Source: Devosia oryzisoli (GTDB lineage Bacteria > Pseudomonadota > Alphaproteobacteria > Rhizobiales > Devosiaceae). From it: a stretch of DNA of 64,000 nt. The notes beneath the pieces are model-generated. The model made no database searches, had not been told where the DNA came from, and was given only the letters and a program-made list of their open reading frames with translations. A program made the translations under genes and the position numbers. The DNA is taken from assembly GCF_014837245.1 (NCBI RefSeq), contig NZ_JACYFU010000004.1:124001-188000 (forward strand), written 5' to 3'. Below are positions 44,964 to 51,440 of the stretch, one piece after another; position 1 is the stretch's first letter, and every line of letters starts with the position of its first letter.

Positions 44964-46004
44964 CTATAACCCCGGGCTCAAAGCCCAGTCAACTCGCTCG
45001 CCGGCAAAGAGCGGGACAATCTCGCGATCTTCCACTGAAACGCTGGTCGGCGCAGTCCAGGGCCGTTCCTCGTAGGTAACCCGCGTTTCAGACGGAGCAA
45101 AGCCGTAGAAGGCCGGCCCGTTGAGGGACGCGAAGGCCTCGAACCTGTCGAGTGCATCTTCCTCGGCAAAGACCTTGAGATAGGCTTCGACGGCGACCGG
45201 GGCCGAAAAAACCCCGGCGCATCCACAGGCCGCTTCCTTGAGGTGGCGCAGGTGCGGCGCGGTGTCGGTGCCCAGGAAGTAGTGCGGCGAGCCGCTGGTG
45301 GCGGCCTTGCGCAGCGCCAACTGGTGGGCGCGGCGCTTGAGAATGGGCAGGCAATAATGATGCGGGCGGATGCCGCCTTCGAACAACACGTTGCGATCGT
45401 AGAGCAGGTGCTGCGGCGTGATGGTGGCGGCGAGGCGCTCGCCGCCGCTGGCCACGAATTGGGCCCCCTCAGCGGTCGTGATATGCTCCATCACCACCTT
45501 GAGCGTCGGGTGGCGGGCGATCAACGGCGCCAGGATGTCGTCGATGAACCGGGCCTCGCGGTCGAAGATATCGACCTCCGGGTGCACCAGTTCACCATGG
45601 GTGAGCAACGGCATGCCGGCCTCGGCCATGGCGGCGAAGACCGGATCGAGGCGTTCGATTGCGGTGACGCCGTGCGCCGAATTGGTGGTGGCGTGCGCAG
45701 GATAAAGCTTGGCGGCGGCAAAGATGCCGTCGCGATGCCCGGCAATGAGATCGTCCGCGTCCGTATCGTCGGTCAGATAGCAGGTCATCATCGGCACGAA
45801 GTCGACGCCAGGCGGGATGGCGGCGCGCACCCGGTCCCGATAGTCCGATGCCATCCGCGCAGTGGTCACCGGCGGAACGAGATTGGGCATGACGATGGCG
45901 CGGGCAAACTGGCGCGCCGTGTGTGGCACGACGGAGGACAGGATCGCGCCGTCGCGGAAATGCACGTGGAGGTCGACGGGCTTGCGGAGGGTGATGGTTC
46001 GCAT
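44964..46004 (-). CDS. pyrC: Dihydroorotase, class II (PyrC type)
   Basis: The 346-residue enzyme has the zinc ligands in DLHVHFRDG, the carboxylated lysine in AAAKLYPAHATTNS, LTHGELVHPEV, KVVMEHITTAEG and GTDTAPHLRHLKE. It interconverts N-carbamoyl-L-aspartate and dihydroorotate; the reaction is reversible and runs to the open form at higher pH. It is 22 bases downstream of an M20 carbamoyl hydrolase gene, which would use N-carbamoyl-aspartate. That context allows a catabolic as well as a biosynthetic role. Confidence 0.95.
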   Translation of the reverse strand: MRTITLRKPVDLHVHFRDGAILSSVVPHTARQFARAIVMPNLVPPVTTARMASDYRDRVRAAIPPGVDFVPMMTCYLTDDTDADDLIAGHRDGIFAAAKLYPAHATTNSAHGVTAIERLDPVFAAMAEAGMPLLTHGELVHPEVDIFDREARFIDDILAPLIARHPTLKVVMEHITTAEGAQFVASGGERLAATITPQHLLYDRNVLFEGGIRPHHYCLPILKRRAHQLALRKAATSGSPHYFLGTDTAPHLRHLKEAACGCAGVFSAPVAVEAYLKVFAEEDALDRFEAFASLNGPAFYGFAPSETRVTYEERPWTAPTSVSVEDREIVPLFAGERVDWALSPGL

Positions 46005-46026
46005 GGCGGCCTCGAAACACCTTGGT

Positions 46027-47316
46027 TCAGTTGTGGGCGGTCACGGCCTTATAGAGCACATCGGTGCCTTTGATGAGGTCGTCGGTGTCCATGGCCTCAT
46101 GCGGATTGTGCGAGCCGTTGGTATTGCGCACGAAGATCATGCCCGAAGGGATACCCGCGTTGGCGAACACCGCGGCGTCGTGCCCGGCCCCTGAGGGCAG
46201 GGTCTGCGGATTGAGCCCGACATCCTCGGCCGCCTTCGAGAGCAGGGCGATGACCTTTTCGTCCATGCGCGCGGGCTCGGTATAGACCCGGTCGTCGAAC
46301 TCGAAGCTAACGCCGCGCTGCTGGCCGACGGCCCGGCATTCGGAGCGAAAGAGTTCGTAGAAGCCTTCGAGCGTGTCGTGGCTCTGGCTGCGCACTTCAA
46401 AGGAGAACATCACTTCTCCGGGGATGCGGCTAAGCGCGTGTTCGGCAGGGTCGGTGCCGACGATGCCGGTGGTGACGACGAGGTCCAGCCCGCGCTCAAG
46501 CAACACGCGCCAGTGTTCCTCGAGGCGCCCGATCAGATCGGCGAAGGCGAACACGGCATCCTTGCGCAACCAGCGCGGAATGGTGCCCGAATGGCCCGCT
46601 TCACCCCGGCAGACGACGCGACGGTGGCGCAGATTGCCGCGGATGCCGGAGACGACGGCGGCTGGCAGGGCGCGGTCGACCATGACCGGGCCCTGCTCGA
46701 TGTGCAGCTCGAGATAGCTTGCGGCCTTTTCGACATCGAAGAGCTTTTGACCGGCCTCGATGGGGGCGATGTCGATGCCTGTGGCCGCCATCGCCTGGGC
46801 AAGGGTCGGTCCTGCGCCGCGGGACCGGGCGGCAAGGTCCTTGCCATCGATCATGCCGAAGAGGGCGCGCGAGCCGATATTGGCGCGCCCATAGAAGGCG
46901 CTTTCCTCGCCGCGCAGCATGATCACGCGCACGGGGGTCGTCAGCACCCGGCCGGAGCCGCGGAGACGGATCATGCAGAGGAGGCCGGCCACGATACCCG
47001 CGGCGCCGTCGTAATTGCCGCCCTGGGGGACGGAGTCGGCATGCGAGCCGATATAGTGGGCCGGGCCGGAGCCGTCGTCTTCCGGAGCGCGAACCACGAG
47101 GTTGCCGACCGGGTCGACGTCGATCAGGAAGCCGTGCGCCTCGGCGACAGCCGAAAAGACACCGAGGGCGGCATCTTCCTTGGGCGAATAGCACTCCCGC
47201 GTGATGCCGACACCGTCACCCGTCAGCCGCGTCAGTTCCGCAAACATGGCGTCGGTCAGGTCATGCTCGCTGGGGAAGGCCGTCCAGTCGATCGCGGTTT
47301 CGCTCGCGGCATTCAT
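46027..47316 (-). CDS. M20 N-carbamoyl-amino-acid hydrolase, candidate ureidosuccinase
   Basis: The 429-residue protein belongs to the allantoate amidohydrolase/N-carbamoyl-L-amino-acid hydrolase group: zinc ligands in HYIGSHADSVPQGGNYDGAAGI, IMLRGEESAFYGRANIGSRA, LELHIEQGP, GEAGHSGTIP and SGAGHDAAVFANAGIPSGMIFVRNTNGSHNPHE. Its ATG overlaps the stop of the pyrD-like gene (ATGA), and pyrC follows after 22 bases. Sitting between dihydroorotate dehydrogenase and dihydroorotase, the best substrate guess is N-carbamoyl-L-aspartate (ureidosuccinase), giving aspartate, CO2 and ammonia. Allantoate, ureidopropionate or another carbamoyl amino acid remain possible. Confidence 0.88.
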   Translation of the reverse strand: MNAASETAIDWTAFPSEHDLTDAMFAELTRLTGDGVGITRECYSPKEDAALGVFSAVAEAHGFLIDVDPVGNLVVRAPEDDGSGPAHYIGSHADSVPQGGNYDGAAGIVAGLLCMIRLRGSGRVLTTPVRVIMLRGEESAFYGRANIGSRALFGMIDGKDLAARSRGAGPTLAQAMAATGIDIAPIEAGQKLFDVEKAASYLELHIEQGPVMVDRALPAAVVSGIRGNLRHRRVVCRGEAGHSGTIPRWLRKDAVFAFADLIGRLEEHWRVLLERGLDLVVTTGIVGTDPAEHALSRIPGEVMFSFEVRSQSHDTLEGFYELFRSECRAVGQQRGVSFEFDDRVYTEPARMDEKVIALLSKAAEDVGLNPQTLPSGAGHDAAVFANAGIPSGMIFVRNTNGSHNPHEAMDTDDLIKGTDVLYKAVTAHN

Positions 47317-48254
47317 TGGGCCGCCTCCATCACGTCGTGGGTCAGGAGATCGGCGTTGAGCGCGCCATTCACTTCGGCGACGCTGTTGAAGCCCTTGCGG
47401 CGGCAGTATTCCATGAGGCCGGCGATGACCTCGTTCATGGCGCCGGGGCGGGTGAAGGTGGCGGTGCCGACCTGCACGGCGCGGGCGCCCGCCAGCAGAT
47501 ACTCCGCCGCGTCGCTCGCCGTCGCGATGCCGCCACACCCGATGACCGGGATGTCCACGGCGCGGGCGCACTGATAGGTCATGCGCAAGGTGATGGGCTT
47601 GACGGCCGGGCCCGAGAGCCCGCCCATGATGTTCCCCAGCGTGGGACGCATGGTCTCGATGTCGATCGTCATCGCGAGGATGGTGTTGGCGACGACCACG
47701 GCATCGGCTCCTGCCGCCTCGGCGGCCCGCGCCACCGCGGCGATGTCCCCGGTATTGGGGGTCAGCTTGGCCCAAAGCGGCAGGTGGGTGACCTTGCGCA
47801 TGGCCGCAACGGCCTGCTCGGTCGTTCCGGGCCGCATGGCGAAGGCCTTGCCGTCCTCCTCGATGTTGGGACAGGAGATGTTGGCTTCGATGGCCGCAAT
47901 GCCAGGCACATTGAGGCGCGCGGCGGCACGGGCGAAATCATCCACCGTGGGCGCCGAGATGGAGACGATCAAGGGGGCCGTGAAACCGCGATAGAAGGGC
48001 AGCGTCTCGTCCAGGAAATGGTCGATGCCCTTGGAGGGAATGCCAATGGAGTTGAGCATGCCGTTGCTCACTTCGGCGACGCGGGGCGTGGGATTGCCGC
48101 CGCGCAACTCGGCCGTAATGGTCTTGGTCACGAGGGCGCCCAGCCCATTGAGGTCGATGACCTTTGCCAGGCCCTCGGCGAAGGTCCCCGAGGCCGGCAT
48201 GACCGGATTGGCAAGGCAAAGGCCCCGTCCGAGATCGACGCGGAGATCTACCAT
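47313..48254 (-). CDS. pyrD: Dihydroorotate dehydrogenase-like, class 1B catalytic subunit
   Basis: The 313-residue flavoprotein has Lys44 in LVTKTITAELRGG, VSNGMLNSIGIPSKGI, and the class 1 catalytic cysteine Cys128 in EANISCPN, followed by LWAKLTPNTGDI, ADAVVVANT and IPVIGCGGIATASDAAEYLLAGARAVQVGTA. Class 1B enzymes work with PyrK and NAD, unlike the quinone-linked class 2 PyrD usual in alphaproteobacteria. The ATG at 48254 overlaps the pyrK stop by 7 bases. With NADH as donor it can reduce orotate to dihydroorotate, as in orotate-fermenting clostridia. A dihydropyrimidine dehydrogenase-like role is a weaker alternative. Confidence 0.9.
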   Translation of the reverse strand: MVDLRVDLGRGLCLANPVMPASGTFAEGLAKVIDLNGLGALVTKTITAELRGGNPTPRVAEVSNGMLNSIGIPSKGIDHFLDETLPFYRGFTAPLIVSISAPTVDDFARAAARLNVPGIAAIEANISCPNIEEDGKAFAMRPGTTEQAVAAMRKVTHLPLWAKLTPNTGDIAAVARAAEAAGADAVVVANTILAMTIDIETMRPTLGNIMGGLSGPAVKPITLRMTYQCARAVDIPVIGCGGIATASDAAEYLLAGARAVQVGTATFTRPGAMNEVIAGLMEYCRRKGFNSVAEVNGALNADLLTHDVMEAAQ

Positions 48255-49096
48255 GAGGTCGCCTCCGCCAAGGGAAAGACCGGGCCGTCCCAGCAGACCC
48301 GCTTGGACACCGTCTCGCCATCGATGGTGAAGTTGCGAACGCAGCAATAGCACATGCCCAGGCCGCAGGCCATTTGCTGCTCCATGGCGACTTCGCCGAA
48401 GATGCCGAGCTCGGCCGAGAGCCGCTGCATCAGCAGCATCAGCCGGTTCGAACCGCAGGTGTAGAAGCCGTCTGCCCGTCCTTGCGCGTGAAGGTGGCGG
48501 AGAATGGCTTCCACATTGCCGAGATCGCTGGTGCCGTCGCTGTCGAGCACGGTTTCCACCTCGGCCCCGGCCGCGCGGAAGCGCTCGACGGACAGCACCT
48601 GTTCGGACGCACGCGCGCTGATCAAGGCCGTCACCGCCACGCCGCGTTGCTGCGCCAGTTCTGCCAGCGGCGCCAGGGTGGCAAGGCCGACGCCGCGGCC
48701 AAGCACCACGATGGATTTCGCGGTTTCAGGGAGACTGAACCCCATGCCGAGCGGCCCCAGGATGCGCGTCGTCTGCCCGGGGATGAGCGTGGCCAGTCCC
48801 CGCGTGCCAGCGCCCGCTACCTTATAGAGGAACTGGACGCGGCCCGCGGAGGGGTCTGCGGCGTAGGTGCTCATCGGTCGCCGGAAAAACGGCTTGTCCT
48901 CGCCGGTGGCCGGGCACTCGATGTTGAAGAACTGGCCCGCCGCGGCGTCAGCTGCGACTCCGGGAGCGTCGAGCTCGATGAGTTTGTATTCGGCGTTGAC
49001 CCAGTCGTTCACGATGACCCGGGCGACGGTGTCAGCAACCTGGGCGGAAAATGGGTCGGCGGGCGGCGCAACGCCAAGCGTGTCGGCTTGTCTCAT
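48248..49096 (-). CDS. pyrK: Dihydroorotate dehydrogenase electron-transfer subunit (PyrK-like)
   Basis: The 282-residue protein has a ferredoxin-reductase FAD domain (FFRRPMSTYA, RxxS at 72-76; YKVAGAGTRGLATL), an NAD domain (VVLGRGVGLATLAPLAEL; YTCGSNRLMLL) and C-terminal cysteines 244, 249, 252 and 268 in the PyrK spacing C-x4-C-x2-C-x15-C for a [2Fe-2S] cluster. It passes electrons between NAD(H) and the class 1B flavoprotein encoded next. The ATG at 49096 has no Shine-Dalgarno and lies inside a perfect palindrome, suggesting a leaderless, operator-controlled message. Confidence 0.9.
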   Translation of the reverse strand: MRQADTLGVAPPADPFSAQVADTVARVIVNDWVNAEYKLIELDAPGVAADAAAGQFFNIECPATGEDKPFFRRPMSTYAADPSAGRVQFLYKVAGAGTRGLATLIPGQTTRILGPLGMGFSLPETAKSIVVLGRGVGLATLAPLAELAQQRGVAVTALISARASEQVLSVERFRAAGAEVETVLDSDGTSDLGNVEAILRHLHAQGRADGFYTCGSNRLMLLMQRLSAELGIFGEVAMEQQMACGLGMCYCCVRNFTIDGETVSKRVCWDGPVFPLAEATSW

Positions 49097-49107
49097 TTTT
49101 GAGACAA
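49088..49107. promoter_or_regulatory. Perfect 8-4-8 palindrome overlapping pyrK start, site A
   Basis: TTGTCTCA and TGAGACAA are exact reverse complements separated by TTTT. On the minus strand a TTGACA box (49132-49127) lies 17 bases before CATTGT (49109-49104), so the palindrome would cover the -10 region and the start point. A repressor bound here would block transcription. Confidence 0.7.
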
Positions 49108-49141
49108 TGACTCTGACCAATGCCGATGTCAACGCCCGTGG

Positions 49142-50038
49142 TTATCGGCCCGACGCCGCAGCGGTTCGCTGCAGGATGGCGCGGAGCACGTCGGCGCCCT
49201 CGGCGCCTTTCTTGGCGCGCGACCATTGAGAGTCCAGCGTTTCCTTGAAGTGCCGAACGGCTTCCGGGGCCGTGGTGACGATGGCGATGCCGGAGGAGAT
49301 GTTGGGCTGATCGCCGAGGCGATAGGGCGACAGCGTCACCGCGGATTCCCTGTCACGCTCGTAAATCTGGAAGGTCTGGCTGGGCGGTTGCCCGTCGACA
49401 ATGCCGATCTGGGTGCCGATGGGCTGGCGCTGCATAGTCTCGCACAGGCGCTCGATTTCAGCCCGAGCGGCGGCGCGGCGTTCCGCTTGCACCGCGGGCG
49501 GCAAGTCGAGGCGACCGACCATGCCGAGCAGGAGAAAGCGTTCGATGTCCTGGCTGCCGACGATCGAGACAACGGGAACACGGCGCTTTATGGCACTGCT
49601 GCGACGCTCTGTCAGGAGTTCGAGCACCGTGTCGATCGACGCCAAGGCCGTGCCGCGATCCTGTTCGGTTTCCGAAATCGCCTCCACGAGCATGAGCCGC
49701 AGGTAGCGCAGGTAGTCTTCGGACAAGAGCAAGGACGAAACGGGAGAAAAATTGCCCAGCAGGTGGTGCGAGCGCTCTTCAAGCTGGCGCATGCGCTCGA
49801 AAAACGAAAGGGCGTTGCTGTAGTACTCCACCCCCACCCCCAGCAGGGAGGGCAGGGAAACATCGAGAAACCGGGAAATCGACTCCAGAATCTGGATCTT
49901 GACGATTTCGCCCTTTTCCAGCCGGTAAACGGCGGCGCGGGAAATGCCCAGATGCGCGGCGATATCATCCGCGCTCAAGTTCCTGCCGATGCGATGAGCC
50001 CGCAGGCGCCGACCGATTTCCTCGAATTGGGCCGACAT
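49142..50038 (-). CDS. XRE-type helix-turn-helix regulator with large effector domain
   Basis: The 298-residue protein has an N-terminal Cro/CI-type helix-turn-helix (IGRRLRAHRIGRNLSADDIAAHLGISRAAVYRLEKGEIVKI, residues 7-48) and a 230-residue C-terminal part. That part has long helices (ALSFFERMRQLEERSHHLLGNFSP) and later a strand-rich region with GTQIGIVDGQPPSQTFQIYERD that could bind a ligand. GGGAGAG sits just before the ATG. It is the first gene of the pyrKD-hydrolase group (45-base gap) and carries a copy of the palindrome upstream. It is the likely regulator of that regulon; the ligand may be orotate or a related acid. Confidence 0.85.
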   Translation of the reverse strand: MSAQFEEIGRRLRAHRIGRNLSADDIAAHLGISRAAVYRLEKGEIVKIQILESISRFLDVSLPSLLGVGVEYYSNALSFFERMRQLEERSHHLLGNFSPVSSLLLSEDYLRYLRLMLVEAISETEQDRGTALASIDTVLELLTERRSSAIKRRVPVVSIVGSQDIERFLLLGMVGRLDLPPAVQAERRAAARAEIERLCETMQRQPIGTQIGIVDGQPPSQTFQIYERDRESAVTLSPYRLGDQPNISSGIAIVTTAPEAVRHFKETLDSQWSRAKKGAEGADVLRAILQRTAAASGR

Positions 50039-50054
50039 ACTCTCCCTTTCCCCG

Positions 50055-50074
50055 TCGTCTCACTTTTGATATAC
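50055..50074. promoter_or_regulatory. 8-4-8 palindrome, site B upstream of XRE regulator gene
   Basis: TCGTCTCA-CTTT-TGATATAC keeps the left arm and spacing of the perfect site at 49088; the right arm is degenerate. On the minus strand it overlaps a possible -10 (TATCAA) located 17 bases after TGGACG. Autoregulation is inferred. Confidence 0.5.
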
Positions 50075-50091
50075 ACGCCGGTTTCCGGCGT
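50075..50091. repeat. GC-rich palindrome between divergent genes
   Basis: ACGCCGG-TTT-CCGGCGT is a perfect 7-bp inverted repeat with a 3-base loop, placed between the XRE regulator gene and the small gene at 50120. It could be a second protein-binding site; it lacks a T-run, so it is not a terminator. Confidence 0.5.
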
Positions 50092-50119
50092 CCAGTGCGC
50101 CTGACCAGGGGAGACTTCG

Positions 50120-50440
50120 GTGAACGATCTTAGTGAATGGCTGGAACAGCAGAACGGAGGCATCCGCACGTATACCGAGTTCCAGCGAAAAGCCTACGTG
50201 CTCGCTCGGGAGAACTCAGCCGATGCCGCCCTGCTTGCTCTTCTAGGCGGCGTAGCAGCACGTTTTGCAGCACGTTTCGAAGGAGAACCGCTTTCCGTAG
50301 ATGACGCTGCCGAAGCCATCACGCAGTTCAAGCGCATACTGCACAAAGCCATCGCCGTTGCCGCTGGCAACGTGACCGAAAAGATGGACTTCGCGAACGA
50401 CATCGCCACTTACGACTTGCTGGACGCCCGGTCGCAATAG
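50120..50440 (+). CDS. Small hypothetical protein
   Basis: The 106-residue protein begins MNDLSEWLEQQNGGIRTYTEFQRKAYVLARENSADAALLALLGGVAARFAARFEG, and is predicted helical and soluble. The GTG start is supported by GGGGAG 6 bases upstream. It is divergent from the XRE regulator gene. I recognise no family or motif and cannot suggest a function; codon use looks ordinary for the window. Confidence 0.6.
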   Translation: MNDLSEWLEQQNGGIRTYTEFQRKAYVLARENSADAALLALLGGVAARFAARFEGEPLSVDDAAEAITQFKRILHKAIAVAAGNVTEKMDFANDIATYDLLDARSQ

Positions 50441-50840
50441 TTGCGACTGCAAATCCATGGCGCTTACGACAGGGGTAGGCGCCGATAGTGACGGTGCCTC
50501 CTTCCACCTTGCCCCATTGCGGACAAGTGCAGTTATGGCGCGCCCCACCAGCCGATCATCACGCCACGGAAAGCGATGCGACGGCGGGAAGATCGGCGGT
50601 ATCTGCGCCGTTCGCCTCGATCACCAGAGACGAACCGCTGATGGAATGCGGAGCAAGTCGTGGCGGCCGTGTGCATCTTCACCAGCAAACGATCTCCACG
50701 ATTTTGGTCGCGCCCGACCAGACGGCACGTGCAGCCATTTCTCTGGGCAGATCGTCGCGCCGCTCACCGTGTTGGACGGACCATTGGCGTGTTGCTAAGG
50801 CGGCAGATGAGGCTGAAGCCCGGTCTGCCGCCCACCTGCT
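50441..50840. other. Intergenic region without a convincing gene
   Basis: About 400 bases between the small gene at 50120 and the convergent YidB-like gene. Open frames on the plus strand here have Arg/Pro/Ser-rich translations without ribosome sites and look random. It may be gene debris; I see no RNA gene or repeat in it. Confidence 0.5.
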
Positions 50841-51359
50841 CTATGAGCGAACTGCCCAGCCCCCTGTTTCCTCTGCCGTGGGCACCCTGCCCTCCGGAGT
50901 CAGTTGATCAACCGTCTGGGGCAGGTTCGTGCTGAGACGTTGCAGCAGTTCGGTCCGCGATAGGCCGGTCTGTTCCTGGAGGTGCTCGATGACATCCTCG
51001 CCCAGTGCCGTCTCGAGCTGTGACGCGTCCACTGTGCGGTTGGGCCCGGACTCAACCCAGGACTGCGCCGCCTCGCCCTGGCCACTCTGCTTGAAGCGAT
51101 CAACGAGGCCACCAAGGCCTTCGCTCAGCACATTGCCGTTGAACCCGCCACCGGCATTTGACGCCGCTGGCGATCCGCCAAACATGTCCCCCAAGCCTCC
51201 GAGGAGGCCACCCAGCCCTGACGAGCTGCCGCCCGCGCCGTTCGGGGCAGAGAGATCGCCGAGCATCTTGCCGATCTCGTCCCGGTGCTGAAAGCCCTTG
51301 ACCGCCAAAAGTCCGAGCAGGGCTATGCCCGCCGAGCCCATATTCAATCCACGTGCCAT
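50841..51359 (-). CDS. YidB/DUF937-family protein
   Basis: The 172-residue protein has a glycine-rich middle (GGLLGGLGDMFGG) and the DUF937 core: GGGFNGNVLSEGLGGLVDRFKQSGQGEAAQSWVESGPNRTVDASQLETALGEDVIEHLQEQTGLSRTELLQRLSTNLPQTVDQLTPEGRVPT. The family is widespread, folds as a helical bundle and has no firmly established function. AGAGGAGA precedes the ATG. It stands alone, 81 bases upstream of an adenine-deaminase-like gene's end being the nearest neighbour. Confidence 0.88.
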   Translation of the reverse strand: MARGLNMGSAGIALLGLLAVKGFQHRDEIGKMLGDLSAPNGAGGSSSGLGGLLGGLGDMFGGSPAASNAGGGFNGNVLSEGLGGLVDRFKQSGQGEAAQSWVESGPNRTVDASQLETALGEDVIEHLQEQTGLSRTELLQRLSTNLPQTVDQLTPEGRVPTAEETGGWAVRS

Positions 51360-51440
51360 TTCGTCGTCTCCTCTTGCGTTGGAGAACGTAAGCGAGGCTC
51401 GCCCGATTGGTTCCGACTGACCAGCCTGCGACCGGGCAGA

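Noticed and set aside
47313..49096. pyrD/pyrK as the ordinary biosynthetic dihydroorotate dehydrogenase only
   Set aside because: Possible but less favoured: class 1B with PyrK is unusual for this kind of organism, and the overlap with a carbamoyl hydrolase, a dedicated regulator and a transporter points to uptake and breakdown. A genome search for class 2 pyrD would decide.
50457..50907. Two overlapping plus-strand frames in the gap before the YidB-like gene
   Set aside because: No ribosome site, random-looking Arg/Pro/Ser/His composition and no recognisable motif.
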